From NCBI GenBank assembly GCA_964410285.1, contig CAYPFR010000012.1, positions 1 to 57,169 on the forward strand: 57,169 nt of DNA, read 5' to 3'. Of this stretch, positions 41,921 to 50,317 are shown piece after piece. Numbering within the stretch: position 1 is the stretch's first letter; the number at the start of each line of letters is the position of its first letter. This DNA comes from Fretibacter sp964410285. Its GTDB lineage: Bacteria > Pseudomonadota > Alphaproteobacteria > Caulobacterales > Maricaulaceae. Both the position numbers and the translations under genes were made by a program. The notes beneath the pieces are model-generated. The model saw only the letters and a program-made list of their open reading frames with translations. It had not been told where the DNA came from and did no database searches.

Positions 41921-42000
41921 ATGGACGATTTAAGCCATGGACGATTTGAGCCATTGACGGTTCTAGCCATTGACGGTTCTAGCCATGGGCGATGTACAGG
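41921..42000. repeat. Five tandem copies of a 16-base unit
   Basis: ATGGACGATTTAAGCC is repeated head to tail five times from 41921: two copies of the ATGGACGATTT(A/G)AGCC form, two identical ATTGACGGTTCTAGCC copies, and a decayed ATGGGCGATGTACAGG. The preceding 15 bases look like a further degraded unit. The unit length is not a multiple of three and no gene covers it. It lies between two terminators. Confidence 0.85.
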
Positions 42001-42037
42001 CCGGGCCTCATAGTCGCGACCACAATTCAATGATTGC

Positions 42038-42073
42038 AAAAAAATGGCCGCTGCGATCTTCACCGCAGCAGCC
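42038..42073 (-). terminator. Intrinsic terminator of the HU gene
   Basis: On the minus strand GGCTGCTGCG pairs with CGCAGCGGCC (one mismatch) across an eight-base loop and is followed by ATTTTTTT, 29 bases after the HU stop codon. Confidence 0.9.
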
Positions 42074-42101
42074 GACTTTAGTTTACGTGGGAGTGTAAAG
42101 T

Positions 42102-42368
42102 CTAAAGGTCTTTTAGGTTTGATGAAGCTTTGAACTGCGCAGACGTTTTTGCCTTGCTCATCATCATTTTTCCTGTTGAAGGATTGCGCATTTCCCGCGA
42201 GGGGCGGTGCTTGGCGATAAATTGGCCAAAACCGGGTAGGGCAACAGCATTTCCGCCTTTGAGTTCCTGTGTCACAGTTTCACAAAATGCATTGACGAAT
42301 TCGCCCGCTGTGGCTTGTGTTGTACCGCATTTGTCTGCCAATGCTGTTACTAGCTCTTTCTTATTCAT
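42102..42368 (-). CDS. HU family DNA-binding protein
   Basis: The 88-residue protein is a full-length HU/IHF-fold protein. It starts MNKKELVTALADKCGTTQAT with the dimerisation helices, has LPGFGQFIAKHR at the base of the DNA-binding arm, and EMRNPSTGKMMM as the arm with its intercalating proline. HU homodimers bend and compact DNA. The gene has its own terminator. A full TTAA-N7-TTAA CtrA-type site lies about 75 bases upstream, hinting at cell-cycle control. Confidence 0.93.
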   Translation of the reverse strand: MNKKELVTALADKCGTTQATAGEFVNAFCETVTQELKGGNAVALPGFGQFIAKHRPSREMRNPSTGKMMMSKAKTSAQFKASSNLKDL

Positions 42369-42441
42369 CTTCAGTCTCCCTAGTCGATGTGGGCCCCGCT
42401 CGAATTGTCGAAACCGCTGATCTATATCCTAACGAAAATGA

Positions 42442-42456
42442 TTAACGAGAGGTTAA
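42442..42456. promoter_or_regulatory. CtrA-type binding site (TTAA-N7-TTAA) upstream of the HU gene
   Basis: TTAA-CGAGAGG-TTAA matches the full CtrA consensus of Caulobacter-related alphaproteobacteria on both strands. It lies between the HU gene and the upstream oxidoreductase gene, 74 to 88 bases from the HU start codon, a usual promoter distance. Binding is inferred from the motif alone. Confidence 0.5.
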
Positions 42457-42488
42457 TGAGCGCGTTATACTGCACTTTTTAGAGGGTA

Positions 42489-43511
42489 TTAGGTTAATTT
42501 TACGACCATTTTACCCTGCTTTTCTCCCGAAAACAGACGCAAGAAAGCGGACGGTGCGGCGTCAATGCCTTCAACGATAGTCTCCATCTGCACGAGTTTT
42601 CCTGTTGCCATAAGCGGGCCGAGCTTTGTGATGTACTCTCCCTGTAGATGGCCATGATCAGTGACGATAAAGCCATTTATGTTCAATGACTTACCGACAA
42701 TTTGAACAAGGTTGTTAGGACCGGGTTGAGGGGTTTTGTCATTGTAATTTGCGATCATGCCGCAAACCGCAATGCGGCCAAATTGGTTCATCACATTCAG
42801 CGCCGCTTCCAGAATATCACCACCGACATTTTCAAAATACACATCAATGCCTTGCGGGGCGGCTTTTTGGAGGGCCTTTGTGAGGTTTTCTGTCGTTTTA
42901 TAGTTGATTGAGACGTCAACACCGCGCGATTCGAGCCATTCGCATTTAGAATCGCTGCCCGCGATTCCTACGACAAAGGCACCGTCTGCCTTGGCAAGCT
43001 GGCAGACGGTAGAGCCAACAGCCCCCGCTGCGCCGGACACAAGCACCGTATCCTTGGGCGTGAATTTCGCGACATTATACAATCCGGCATAGGCCGTCAG
43101 GCCGGGCATACCCGCAACCCCAAGATAGGCCGGCGCGGGGATCATGGAGGTGTCGACTTTGGCGATTAATTCTGTCTTGCGCATGTCCGCGACCGAAGCC
43201 GTGAAAGCTTCGCGCCAGCCGCGCATGGTGAGGACATGATCACCAACGGCAAAATCAGGGTGGTTGCTGTCGATGACTTCGCCAATCGCGCCGCCTGTCA
43301 TGGGTTTATTGAGTTCATAAGGATCGGCATAAGAGCGGATACCTGTCATGCGTCCGCGCATATATGGGTCAACAGACATATAAAGATTTTTGACCCGAAT
43401 CTCGCCGTCTTGCGGGGCGGGTACGTCAGTCTCTTCGAATAGAAAGGTTTTGTCCGTTGGAAGTCCTGTGGGAAATTCCGCGAGGCAAATTTGCTTAGCT
43501 GTCATCGTCAT
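42489..43511 (-). CDS. MDR family NADP-dependent oxidoreductase (CurA/prostaglandin reductase-like)
   Basis: The 340-residue zinc-free medium-chain reductase shows the leukotriene B4 dehydrogenase/CurA pattern: VKNLYMSVDPYMRGRM, GGAIGEVI, LGVAGMPGLTAYAGL, the nucleotide-binding VSGAAGAVGSTVCQLAK, and a final GKMVVKLT. Such enzymes reduce double bonds of enones or enals with NADPH. It is monocistronic on the minus strand and divergent from the Gfo/Idh/MocA gene. The physiological substrate is unknown. Confidence 0.88.
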   Translation of the reverse strand: MTMTAKQICLAEFPTGLPTDKTFLFEETDVPAPQDGEIRVKNLYMSVDPYMRGRMTGIRSYADPYELNKPMTGGAIGEVIDSNHPDFAVGDHVLTMRGWREAFTASVADMRKTELIAKVDTSMIPAPAYLGVAGMPGLTAYAGLYNVAKFTPKDTVLVSGAAGAVGSTVCQLAKADGAFVVGIAGSDSKCEWLESRGVDVSINYKTTENLTKALQKAAPQGIDVYFENVGGDILEAALNVMNQFGRIAVCGMIANYNDKTPQPGPNNLVQIVGKSLNINGFIVTDHGHLQGEYITKLGPLMATGKLVQMETIVEGIDAAPSAFLRLFSGEKQGKMVVKLT

Positions 43512-43558
43512 AATCTATCCTTTTGTTTATGTTGCAAGCTTAGCCTTGCGAAGGGGCG

Positions 43559-44500
43559 ATGGATAGCGCTTTATGGGGTATGAATGAGAATATGAGTCGT
43601 AAATTGAAAGTGGGCGTGGTTGGGGCCGGCGTTTTTGGCACTTATCATGCACGCAAATGCGCGGCTCATCCTCGCACAGATTACATCGGCACCTATGACA
43701 CCTCCCTAAGCCGCGCGCAGGCGGTTGCAGCGCCGCTGGGAGGGGCAGGCTTTGCGCGCTATGCACGACTTCTGGCTGATTGTGATGCCATTATTATCGC
43801 ATCCCCCGCAACGGGCCATGGCCCAGCAGCGCTGCGCGCGCTTAAGGCTGGCTGTCATACGTTAATTGAAAAGCCGATTGCTATCACACGCCGACAAGCC
43901 CAAAGATGCATTGATACGGCGGCGCATAGATCGCTCGCGCTGCAAATCGGGCATCAAGAACGTTTTGTCGCCAAGGCGATAGGTCTTGATCGCCTCTCCG
44001 AGCGGCCTATCCGTATAGAAGCCCGGCGTAATTCCCCTTACAGCCCGCGCGGCACAGATGTGTCCGTTACGCTTGATTTGATGACCCATGATCTTGATAT
44101 GGTTTTATGGCTAATCGGTGAGAGCGCGGCTTCGCTCTCTGCCCAGACCATATGCGTGCGCTCAAAGAGTGCCGACGCGGCGCTCGCCCATATAAAATTT
44201 GAAGGCGGCGCGTGCGCGCGGCTCTCGGCGAGCCGTGTCGAGGCCGCGAGCGAGCGCGTTATGACGTTGACCTATCCAAGCGGGACGGTGCGCCTTGATT
44301 TTAACGCTAAGACCCTGAGCCAAACCGCCGGATTTGAACTAGACGAGAACTTTGGCGAAAGCCCAATGGCGGCAGATAGCCTTGGGGCGGCAATGGATAG
44401 TTTTGTCGCTGCGGCATTTGGCGAGATGCCCGTGCCCATTTCAGGCGAGGACGGTTTGGCTGCGCTTGATCTTGCGCTCAGAATAGATAGTCTTGAATAA
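43559..44500 (+). CDS. Gfo/Idh/MocA family oxidoreductase
   Basis: The 313-residue protein begins with a Rossmann motif (VGVVGAGVFGTYHARKCAAH). The family motif EKPIAITRRQA follows around residue 105, and then a C-terminal alpha/beta domain. It would oxidise or reduce a sugar-like or other polyol substrate with NAD(P). The middle histidine region (MTHDLDMVLWL) agrees with the family's conserved D-H segment. Three ATG codons in frame (43559, 43580, 43592) could be the start. It is followed on the same strand by a serine hydrolase gene. Confidence 0.85.
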   Translation: MDSALWGMNENMSRKLKVGVVGAGVFGTYHARKCAAHPRTDYIGTYDTSLSRAQAVAAPLGGAGFARYARLLADCDAIIIASPATGHGPAALRALKAGCHTLIEKPIAITRRQAQRCIDTAAHRSLALQIGHQERFVAKAIGLDRLSERPIRIEARRNSPYSPRGTDVSVTLDLMTHDLDMVLWLIGESAASLSAQTICVRSKSADAALAHIKFEGGACARLSASRVEAASERVMTLTYPSGTVRLDFNAKTLSQTAGFELDENFGESPMAADSLGAAMDSFVAAAFGEMPVPISGEDGLAALDLALRIDSLE

Positions 44501-44551
44501 AACTTCGCGCAGCGGGGATGAGGCTGCCGAAGAAGGCAAAGGGGATAAGGG

Positions 44552-45763
44552 ATGAAAACGTTTTTCAAAATAGTGCTGGGGCTTGCCTTGATTATTGGCC
44601 TTATTGCTTTGCTCAATATGAGCAAGATCAAGCGGCTTTCGACGGTCAACACTCTGTTTGACGCCGATAAAATCGTCTATAATTTCTCCAATATGGACGA
44701 GGCCTTTCTCCACCAAGAACTTGCAGCTTCGCCCGAGCCTTTCATCTGGCCGAAAAACCCTACGCCTCTGCCAAAGACTGTCACTATTGCGGGTGAGGAA
44801 AGGGACCTATCGGCCCTGCTAGAGGCGCTGGATACAACCGCGCTAGTGGTCATTCAGGACGGCAAAATGCTGTCCGAAAATTATTTTAAGGGCACCGACA
44901 AATATGATCGCCGGATAAGCTGGTCGATCGCAAAATCTTTTATGTCCGGGCTTTATGGGAAAGCCCTCGCGGATGGATCAATCAAAAGTCTTGATGATAC
45001 TGTCGAGAGCTACGCCCCCAGCCTAAAAGGCAGTGCCTATGAGGGGGCGAGCATTCGCAATGTGCTGAACATGGCGAGCGGCATTACCTACAATGAAGAC
45101 TATATGGACCCGAAATCGGACATAAATGACATGGGCCGCGTGCTCGGCCTTGGCGGGTCAATGGACGGTTATGCGGCGGGTCTCACTGCGCGAGACGTGG
45201 CGGCCGGAACGCGCTGGAAATATGTCTCGATTGACACCCATGTCGCGGCCATGGTTTTGCGGGCGGCGACCGGAAAATCCCTGCATGAGCTATTCAATGA
45301 GACCTATTCTGCCAATCTCGGGTTTGAGGCCCCGCCTTATTATTTGACGGATGGGGAAAATGTGGCCTTTGCGCTTGGCGGGCTGAACTTGACAACGCGG
45401 GATTATGCCAAATTTGGCCAGCTTTTTTTAGACAGCGGTAAGTTTGGCGGCACCCAAGTTATTCCCGCTGAATGGGCGGCGGCCTCCACCGTTCATAGCG
45501 CACCCACCATCGGAGACCGAGGTGTGGGCTATGGCTATCAATGGTGGGTGCCTATGCCCCAAGAGGGGCCCAATAAAGGTGACTTTTTCGCCGTTGGGGT
45601 CTACGGGCAATATATCTATATCAATCCGGCGAAGAACCTCGTGATCGCCAAAAACGCTGCTGACCGAGAATTCGCACTCCCGCAAGACGGCTATATCCAC
45701 AGCATGAATGTGAACATCGATATGTTTAGGTCTATCGCGGATTATTATGCTCAGCAAAATTAA
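44552..45763 (+). CDS. Class C beta-lactamase-family serine hydrolase
   Basis: The 403-residue protein has an N-terminal membrane anchor (IVLGLALIIGLIALL). A beta-lactamase/penicillin-binding-like domain follows with the S-x-x-K nucleophile motif S125-IA-K128 (SWSIAKSFMSG), a tyrosine motif YVSIDTHV and the late YGYQWWVP and FFAVGVYGQYIYINP segments. The family covers esterases, D-amino-peptidases and similar; the substrate is unknown and drug resistance should not be presumed. Its stop codon overlaps the next gene's ATG by one base (TAATGG). Confidence 0.88.
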   Translation: MKTFFKIVLGLALIIGLIALLNMSKIKRLSTVNTLFDADKIVYNFSNMDEAFLHQELAASPEPFIWPKNPTPLPKTVTIAGEERDLSALLEALDTTALVVIQDGKMLSENYFKGTDKYDRRISWSIAKSFMSGLYGKALADGSIKSLDDTVESYAPSLKGSAYEGASIRNVLNMASGITYNEDYMDPKSDINDMGRVLGLGGSMDGYAAGLTARDVAAGTRWKYVSIDTHVAAMVLRAATGKSLHELFNETYSANLGFEAPPYYLTDGENVAFALGGLNLTTRDYAKFGQLFLDSGKFGGTQVIPAEWAAASTVHSAPTIGDRGVGYGYQWWVPMPQEGPNKGDFFAVGVYGQYIYINPAKNLVIAKNAADREFALPQDGYIHSMNVNIDMFRSIADYYAQQN

Positions 45764-46302
45764 TGGATCATTTTGAAAATATAGTTCGCATCCTATTAGA
45801 GCGAGAAGGGTATTGGGTAGTTTCGTCATTTAAGGTAAATCTTACAAAAGAAGAAAAGGCCGCAACAGGCAAACACACAATACCACGGCCTGAAATTGAC
45901 CTAGTGGCTTATCGTCCTAAGGATGGCTTTGTTTTGGCCTTGGAAGTAAAGTCTTACTTAGATTCAAGCGGTGTATGTGCAAAAGATTTATTAGAAAAAC
46001 ATGATGTTATGAAAGGCCGTTACAAGCTTTTTACATCCGATAGATATCAAAGTATCGTTATTAATCGTCTTAGTTTAGACTTGGTTGAACTGGGATTTTT
46101 AAAAACAAAAATTCCGATCAAACTAGGCCTCGCGGCCGCCAAGGTAAGAAACAATGACAATAAGGCTATTGTTGAACTTATGGAAGGTAAAGGGTGGTTT
46201 TATTGGTCCCCCGAATTGATAAAACAAAAAATTATTGCACTGACTAAAGATGGTTATGAAAATGAAGCTGTCTATATCGTTACAAAGATTCTAATGCGAT
46301 AA
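45763..46302 (+). CDS. Hypothetical PD-(D/E)XK-like nuclease-fold protein
   Basis: The 179-residue product is not a named family to me. Residues 1-25 form a helix; then come PEIDLVAYRP with D46 and LALEVKSY with E61 and K63, matching the D-x(n)-ExK core of PD-(D/E)XK nucleases. The rest is alpha/beta with a helical C-terminus. Composition is markedly more AT-rich and lysine-rich than the genes on either side, suggesting horizontal acquisition. The ATG overlaps the stop of the serine hydrolase gene, so it may have been captured into that transcript. A role in DNA restriction or repair is inference. Confidence 0.65.
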   Translation: MDHFENIVRILLEREGYWVVSSFKVNLTKEEKAATGKHTIPRPEIDLVAYRPKDGFVLALEVKSYLDSSGVCAKDLLEKHDVMKGRYKLFTSDRYQSIVINRLSLDLVELGFLKTKIPIKLGLAAAKVRNNDNKAIVELMEGKGWFYWSPELIKQKIIALTKDGYENEAVYIVTKILMR

Positions 46303-46345
46303 AGTTTTCCTTGCTGGAAATTATATCGGGACTTAAACCACCCCT

Positions 46346-48016
46346 ATGACGACCACGCTCAAAATTGCTTCGGCGCAACTCAACGCTCACGTCGGCGACC
46401 TTAAGGGAAATATGGCTAAGGCGCGGGACGCTTATGCGCGGGCCAAAGCGGGCGGCGCGGATATTTTGGTGTTGCCCGAACAATTTGTCATTGGCTACCC
46501 CGCAGAAGATTTGGTGCTTAAGCCCGCAGCCCTAGAGGATTGTAAGGCGGAAGCGGAAAGCTTTGCCAAGCTCACAACCGAGGGTCCAGCGGCAATTTAT
46601 AACTTACCGTGGCTGGACGGCGGGCGCGTTTATAACGCGGTGCTTTTCATGCAAGGCGGCGAGATCACCGATGTGCGTTACAAGCATCATCTGCCCAATT
46701 ACGGCGTCTTTGACGAGGCGCGCGTTTTCGCCAAAGGCCCGTTGCCCGAGCCGGTAATTTTTAAGGGCGTAACCATTGGGCTGCCCATTTGCGAGGACCT
46801 TTGGCAGCCGGGGGTGGCGTCTCACCTCGCGGATCTTGGCGCGGAAATCCTGATCTCTCCCAATGGCTCGCCTTGGCGGCGCACGGCCCTATCAGAGCGC
46901 GCCGATGCACTTGGCGAGAAAGTCCATAACGAGGGTTTGCCGCTGATTTACGTCAATCAAATTGGCGGGCAGGACGAGCTTGTGTTTGATGGCAGCAGTT
47001 TCTCGATGGCGGCGGATGGTACAATCGTTCAGGCGCTCAAATCTTTCGTAGAGGATTTCGATATCGCGACGTGGGAAAAACGGGGCGAAAGCTGGGTCTG
47101 CGTTGAAGCTAAGATTGAAAAGCAGCTCGACGGCTATGAGGCCGATTGGCGGGCTATGTGCCTTGGCCTTGGGGATTACGTCAATAAAAATGGGTTTAAG
47201 CAAATCGTGCTGGGGCTATCCGGCGGGGTCGATAGCGCCGCCGTGGCCGCAATTGCCGCCGATGCCCTTGGGCCTGATCGCGTCTGGTGTGTCATGATGC
47301 CCTCGCGCTATACGGCGGGGGAGAGCCTTGGCGATGCGCAGGACTGCGCAGAGCGAATAGGCTGCCGCTATGATGTTATTGCGATCAAACCTGCCTTTGA
47401 GGCCTTTGGGGAGATGCTCGCGCCGCTATTTGAAGATTTGCCATTTGATACAACGGAAGAAAATATGCAGTCGCGAACCCGCGCGCTGACGCTAATGGCG
47501 ATCTCCAATAAATTTGGGCCGATGGTAGTGACAACGGGAAATAAATCCGAGATGGCGGTGGGCTATGCCACGCTTTATGGGGATATGTGCGGGGGCTATA
47601 ACCCCGTCAAAGATATATATAAAACAGAGCTGTTTAAGCTCTGTAGGTGGAGAAATCATAATAAGCCCGAGGACTTATTGGGCGGGGATTATCCCATTCC
47701 GGATAATATCATCACCAAGCCGCCATCAGCCGAACTTCGCGATGATCAAAAAGACAGCGATAGCTTGCCGGAGTATGACGTTTTAGATGATATTTTACGC
47801 GGCTTAATCGAGCAGGAATTACCCCTAGAGGATATCATTGCGCGCGGTCATGACCCCAAAGTGGTCAAACGCATTCAACACCTCTTGTATATTGCTGAAT
47901 ATAAGCGCAGACAGGCGCCGCCCGGCGTAAAGATCGGCTCAAAGAATTTTGGCCGTGATCGCCGCTATCCTATTACCAATAAATATCGGGATGTTGTGCC
48001 CGATGTTGAAAGCTGA
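46346..48016 (+). CDS. nadE: Glutamine-dependent NAD+ synthetase
   Basis: The 556-residue protein fuses an N-terminal nitrilase-type glutaminase (catalytic E45, K113 and C149 in LPICEDLW) to a C-terminal NAD synthetase with the ATP-pyrophosphatase loop SGGVDS (292-297) and later TTGNKSEMAVGYATLYGDM. It amidates deamido-NAD+ to NAD+, with ammonia channelled from glutamine. Full length for the bacterial two-domain form. gltX begins two bases after its stop codon, so they form an operon. Confidence 0.96.
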   Translation: MTTTLKIASAQLNAHVGDLKGNMAKARDAYARAKAGGADILVLPEQFVIGYPAEDLVLKPAALEDCKAEAESFAKLTTEGPAAIYNLPWLDGGRVYNAVLFMQGGEITDVRYKHHLPNYGVFDEARVFAKGPLPEPVIFKGVTIGLPICEDLWQPGVASHLADLGAEILISPNGSPWRRTALSERADALGEKVHNEGLPLIYVNQIGGQDELVFDGSSFSMAADGTIVQALKSFVEDFDIATWEKRGESWVCVEAKIEKQLDGYEADWRAMCLGLGDYVNKNGFKQIVLGLSGGVDSAAVAAIAADALGPDRVWCVMMPSRYTAGESLGDAQDCAERIGCRYDVIAIKPAFEAFGEMLAPLFEDLPFDTTEENMQSRTRALTLMAISNKFGPMVVTTGNKSEMAVGYATLYGDMCGGYNPVKDIYKTELFKLCRWRNHNKPEDLLGGDYPIPDNIITKPPSAELRDDQKDSDSLPEYDVLDDILRGLIEQELPLEDIIARGHDPKVVKRIQHLLYIAEYKRRQAPPGVKIGSKNFGRDRRYPITNKYRDVVPDVES

Positions 48017-48018
48017 AT

Positions 48019-49383
48019 ATGTCAACTCTTCCTAAAATCGACGCCCCTGTCATCGCGCGTTTCGCCCCCTCGCCAACGGGAAAGCTGCATGTTGGCAATG
48101 TCCGCACGGCGCTTATGAACTGGCTATTTGTCTCGGCAAACGGCGGGCATTTTATCTTGCGCATAGATGATACCGATCTTGAGCGTTCGACGGCGGAATA
48201 CGAAGCCGGCATTCGTACAGATTTATCATGGCTTGGCCTGAACTGGGATAGCAGTTTTAAGCAATCAGAGCGATTTGCCGAATATGATAAAGCGCGCGAT
48301 AGTCTGATCTCGGCGGGATTGCTTTATCCGTGTTACGAGACATCAGAAGATTTGGACCGACAGCGCAAATTACAGCGCGTCGCCGGAAAGCCGCCGGTTT
48401 ATAACCGCGCTGCGCTCGATCTGACGCAGGCCGAAAAAGATGAATTTGAAGCCAAGGGCCGCACGCCCCACTGGCGCTTCAAGCTTTCCGGGGCGGTCGT
48501 AACATGGACCGATATGGTGCGCGGGGAGCAATCGGTGGATACAAGCTCTCTTTCCGATCCTGTGCTCATTCGCGGGGACGGCTCTTATCTTTATACATTG
48601 CCAAGCGTGGTGGACGATATTGATGCGGGTATAACCCATGTTATTCGCGGCGAAGATCATGTGACCAATTCCGGCGCGCAGATTGAAATTTTTCGCGCGC
48701 TGAGCGATCATCTCCCGACCTTTGCCCATACGCCTTTGCTCGTTGGGAAAGACGGAAAGGGGCTTTCTAAACGACTGGGTTCGCTCTCCATGAGTGAATT
48801 GCGCGAGCAGCATTTTGAGCCGCTAGCGATTTGTTCGCTTTTGGGAAAAATTGGAACATCTGACCCAATTGAAGCTCGCCCATCGCTCGCGGTTCTTAGG
48901 GACGAATTTTCTTTTTCAAAGATTGGCCGCGCGCCCGCCCGTTTTGATGAAGATGAGTTGTTACTCCTGAATGGGAAAATATTGCATGAGACGGCCTTTG
49001 CAGATGTTAAAGACCGTCTTGAGGCCTTGGGCGTTGCGGGCGGAGAACCGCTTTGGCTTCTTGCGCGCGATAATATCTCTAAACTCAGTGATATGACCCT
49101 GTGGTCTAAAATTGTTCACGGGCAGACCGCAGGAGAGATCGCACAGGAGGACCGCGAATATTGCAAAGCAGCAGCCGATTGTCTGCCCGATGTTATCACG
49201 GAAACAACGTGGGGCGAGTGGACGTCGCAGCTTAAGGAGTCTACCGGGCGCAAAGGGAAGGGGCTGTTCCTGCCGCTCCGTCTTGCCTTGACGGGCCGGC
49301 GCGGCGGGCCGTCCATGGGCGTCATGCTTGGTCAATTAGGCGCTGAAAAAGCAAAAGCGCGCCTGCGCGGGGAGAGCGCCTAA
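48019..49383 (+). CDS. gltX: Glutamyl-tRNA synthetase
   Basis: The 454-residue class I synthetase has the HIGH-type motif in RFAPSPTGKLHVGNVRTAL (residues 14-32), FILRIDDTDLERS, and the KMSKS-type GKGLSKRLGS. The anticodon-binding C-terminal domain is helical and ends RKGKGLFLPLRLALTGRRGGPSMG. It charges tRNA-Glu, and in many alphaproteobacteria also tRNA-Gln for later amidation. Many alphaproteobacteria carry two GluRS copies; whether this is the only one cannot be judged here. It follows nadE by two bases. Confidence 0.94.
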   Translation: MSTLPKIDAPVIARFAPSPTGKLHVGNVRTALMNWLFVSANGGHFILRIDDTDLERSTAEYEAGIRTDLSWLGLNWDSSFKQSERFAEYDKARDSLISAGLLYPCYETSEDLDRQRKLQRVAGKPPVYNRAALDLTQAEKDEFEAKGRTPHWRFKLSGAVVTWTDMVRGEQSVDTSSLSDPVLIRGDGSYLYTLPSVVDDIDAGITHVIRGEDHVTNSGAQIEIFRALSDHLPTFAHTPLLVGKDGKGLSKRLGSLSMSELREQHFEPLAICSLLGKIGTSDPIEARPSLAVLRDEFSFSKIGRAPARFDEDELLLLNGKILHETAFADVKDRLEALGVAGGEPLWLLARDNISKLSDMTLWSKIVHGQTAGEIAQEDREYCKAAADCLPDVITETTWGEWTSQLKESTGRKGKGLFLPLRLALTGRRGGPSMGVMLGQLGAEKAKARLRGESA

Positions 49384-49479
49384 GCTATCGGTCTTCACAA
49401 AACTTGGCTCGGGTTTGACAGACTATCGGCCGGCGAATATGTTTTCCCCACAAGGCGCAAAGCCAAAGTGGAGAGAGAC

Positions 49480-49890
49480 ATGAAAGAGACAATTCACCTA
49501 TCGAGCCTGCGAGTGCCGTTATTGCTAACGCGCTTATCTGTTGTGGCCTTTATGCTGCCTTGGCAGTTGATGCGTTTCACAAAGCCTGAAAACATCAATG
49601 GAATAGCGCAGAAATACTATAAATTCAGCATGCCTGAGATCGGGAGTACGATAACGGGCGTTTTGATGATGCTTTTGCTTATGGCGGTGCTAATTGGATT
49701 CAAAAAACGCCTGAGCTACGGTCTTTTGGCGCTTTTGCATGGGGTCGGAACTTTGATGACGCTGCCAAACCTTATTCCTGGCCTTGAGGGGTTCAACATT
49801 TTATTCTTGGCAGCAGTGCCAGCGCTTATGGCAATGGTTTTACTGTATTGCCTGCGCGATGAGGATACGCTGTTATCTTTGAATAAATAA
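49480..49890 (+). CDS. Four-helix membrane protein, unknown (possibly DoxX-like)
   Basis: The 136-residue protein has four hydrophobic segments (about 12-30, 53-72, 78-95 and 103-122), with a short polar N-terminus and a KYYKFSMPEIGSTITGVL stretch between the first two. This resembles small DoxX-like membrane proteins, but no diagnostic motif is certain. The ATG at 49480 has GGAGAGAGAC upstream; an in-frame GTG at 49468 would include that ribosome-binding site. It stands alone after gltX. Confidence 0.65.
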   Translation: MKETIHLSSLRVPLLLTRLSVVAFMLPWQLMRFTKPENINGIAQKYYKFSMPEIGSTITGVLMMLLLMAVLIGFKKRLSYGLLALLHGVGTLMTLPNLIPGLEGFNILFLAAVPALMAMVLLYCLRDEDTLLSLNK

Positions 49891-49910
49891 AGTTGAGCTG
49901 TAAATGCGGC

Positions 49911-50036
49911 GGCTGGTCGTAAATCTCACCGGGATGAGATTAGAGATTTATGACCAGCCTGCCTATTTGCGACAAAGGGCGTGGGGAGTCCTTCATCATT
50001 CGCCGCAGAGAGGATGGGATATACTCTGCGGCGAAT
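49911..50036 (+). other. Pair of long hairpins in a convergent intergenic region
   Basis: GGCTGGTCGTAAATCTC (49911-49927) pairs with its complement at 49943-49959 apart from one G-U. Inside it, ATCTCA/TGAGAT offers a competing small hairpin. A second, perfect 13-base repeat, ATTCGCCGCAGAG and its complement, spans 49998-50036. No T run follows either directly. The 226-base gap (49891-50116) holds nothing else I can identify. Confidence 0.6.
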
Positions 50037-50116
50037 CAACAATATATTAGAGGTTGTAAAAATACTACTAAAAATACTATCTATAGTTTATTTTTTATGA
50101 GTCATTTGGCGTATTT

Positions 50117-50317
50117 TTAACGGCTTTTCCAAAATTGAACGCAGCGGCGGGCGATCACCCGCCAGATCGGATCAAGGATCAATATTGCGGCGATAATAAT
50201 TGCACCATAAATCCAGTGTCGACCTGTGATATAAATCCACAGAAATAGACCGACCATCAGCGGATAGAATAAAAGCCCATAAAATAGTCGCCATATCGCG
50301 ATCAAAACAGCTCTCAT
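50117..50317 (-). CDS. Small membrane protein of the SixA-DUF3089 operon
   Basis: The 66-residue protein has two membrane helices (AIWRLFYGLLFYPLMVGLFL and IYGAIIIAAILILDPIWRV) and a basic C-terminus. The ATG at 50317 overlaps the stop codon of the SixA gene by four bases (ATGA), which fixes the start; longer readings run into that gene. Unknown family; co-translated with the phosphatase. Confidence 0.7.
   Translation of the reverse strand: MRAVLIAIWRLFYGLLFYPLMVGLFLWIYITGRHWIYGAIIIAAILILDPIWRVIARRCVQFWKSR

Noticed and set aside
41921..42000. CRISPR array
   Set aside because: The 16-base units are directly abutting with no unique spacers and no cas genes nearby; simple tandem repeats.
44552..45763. 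Antibiotic-resistance beta-lactamase
   Set aside because: Only the broad serine hydrolase fold is supported; the class C resistance motifs beyond SxxK are not convincing.
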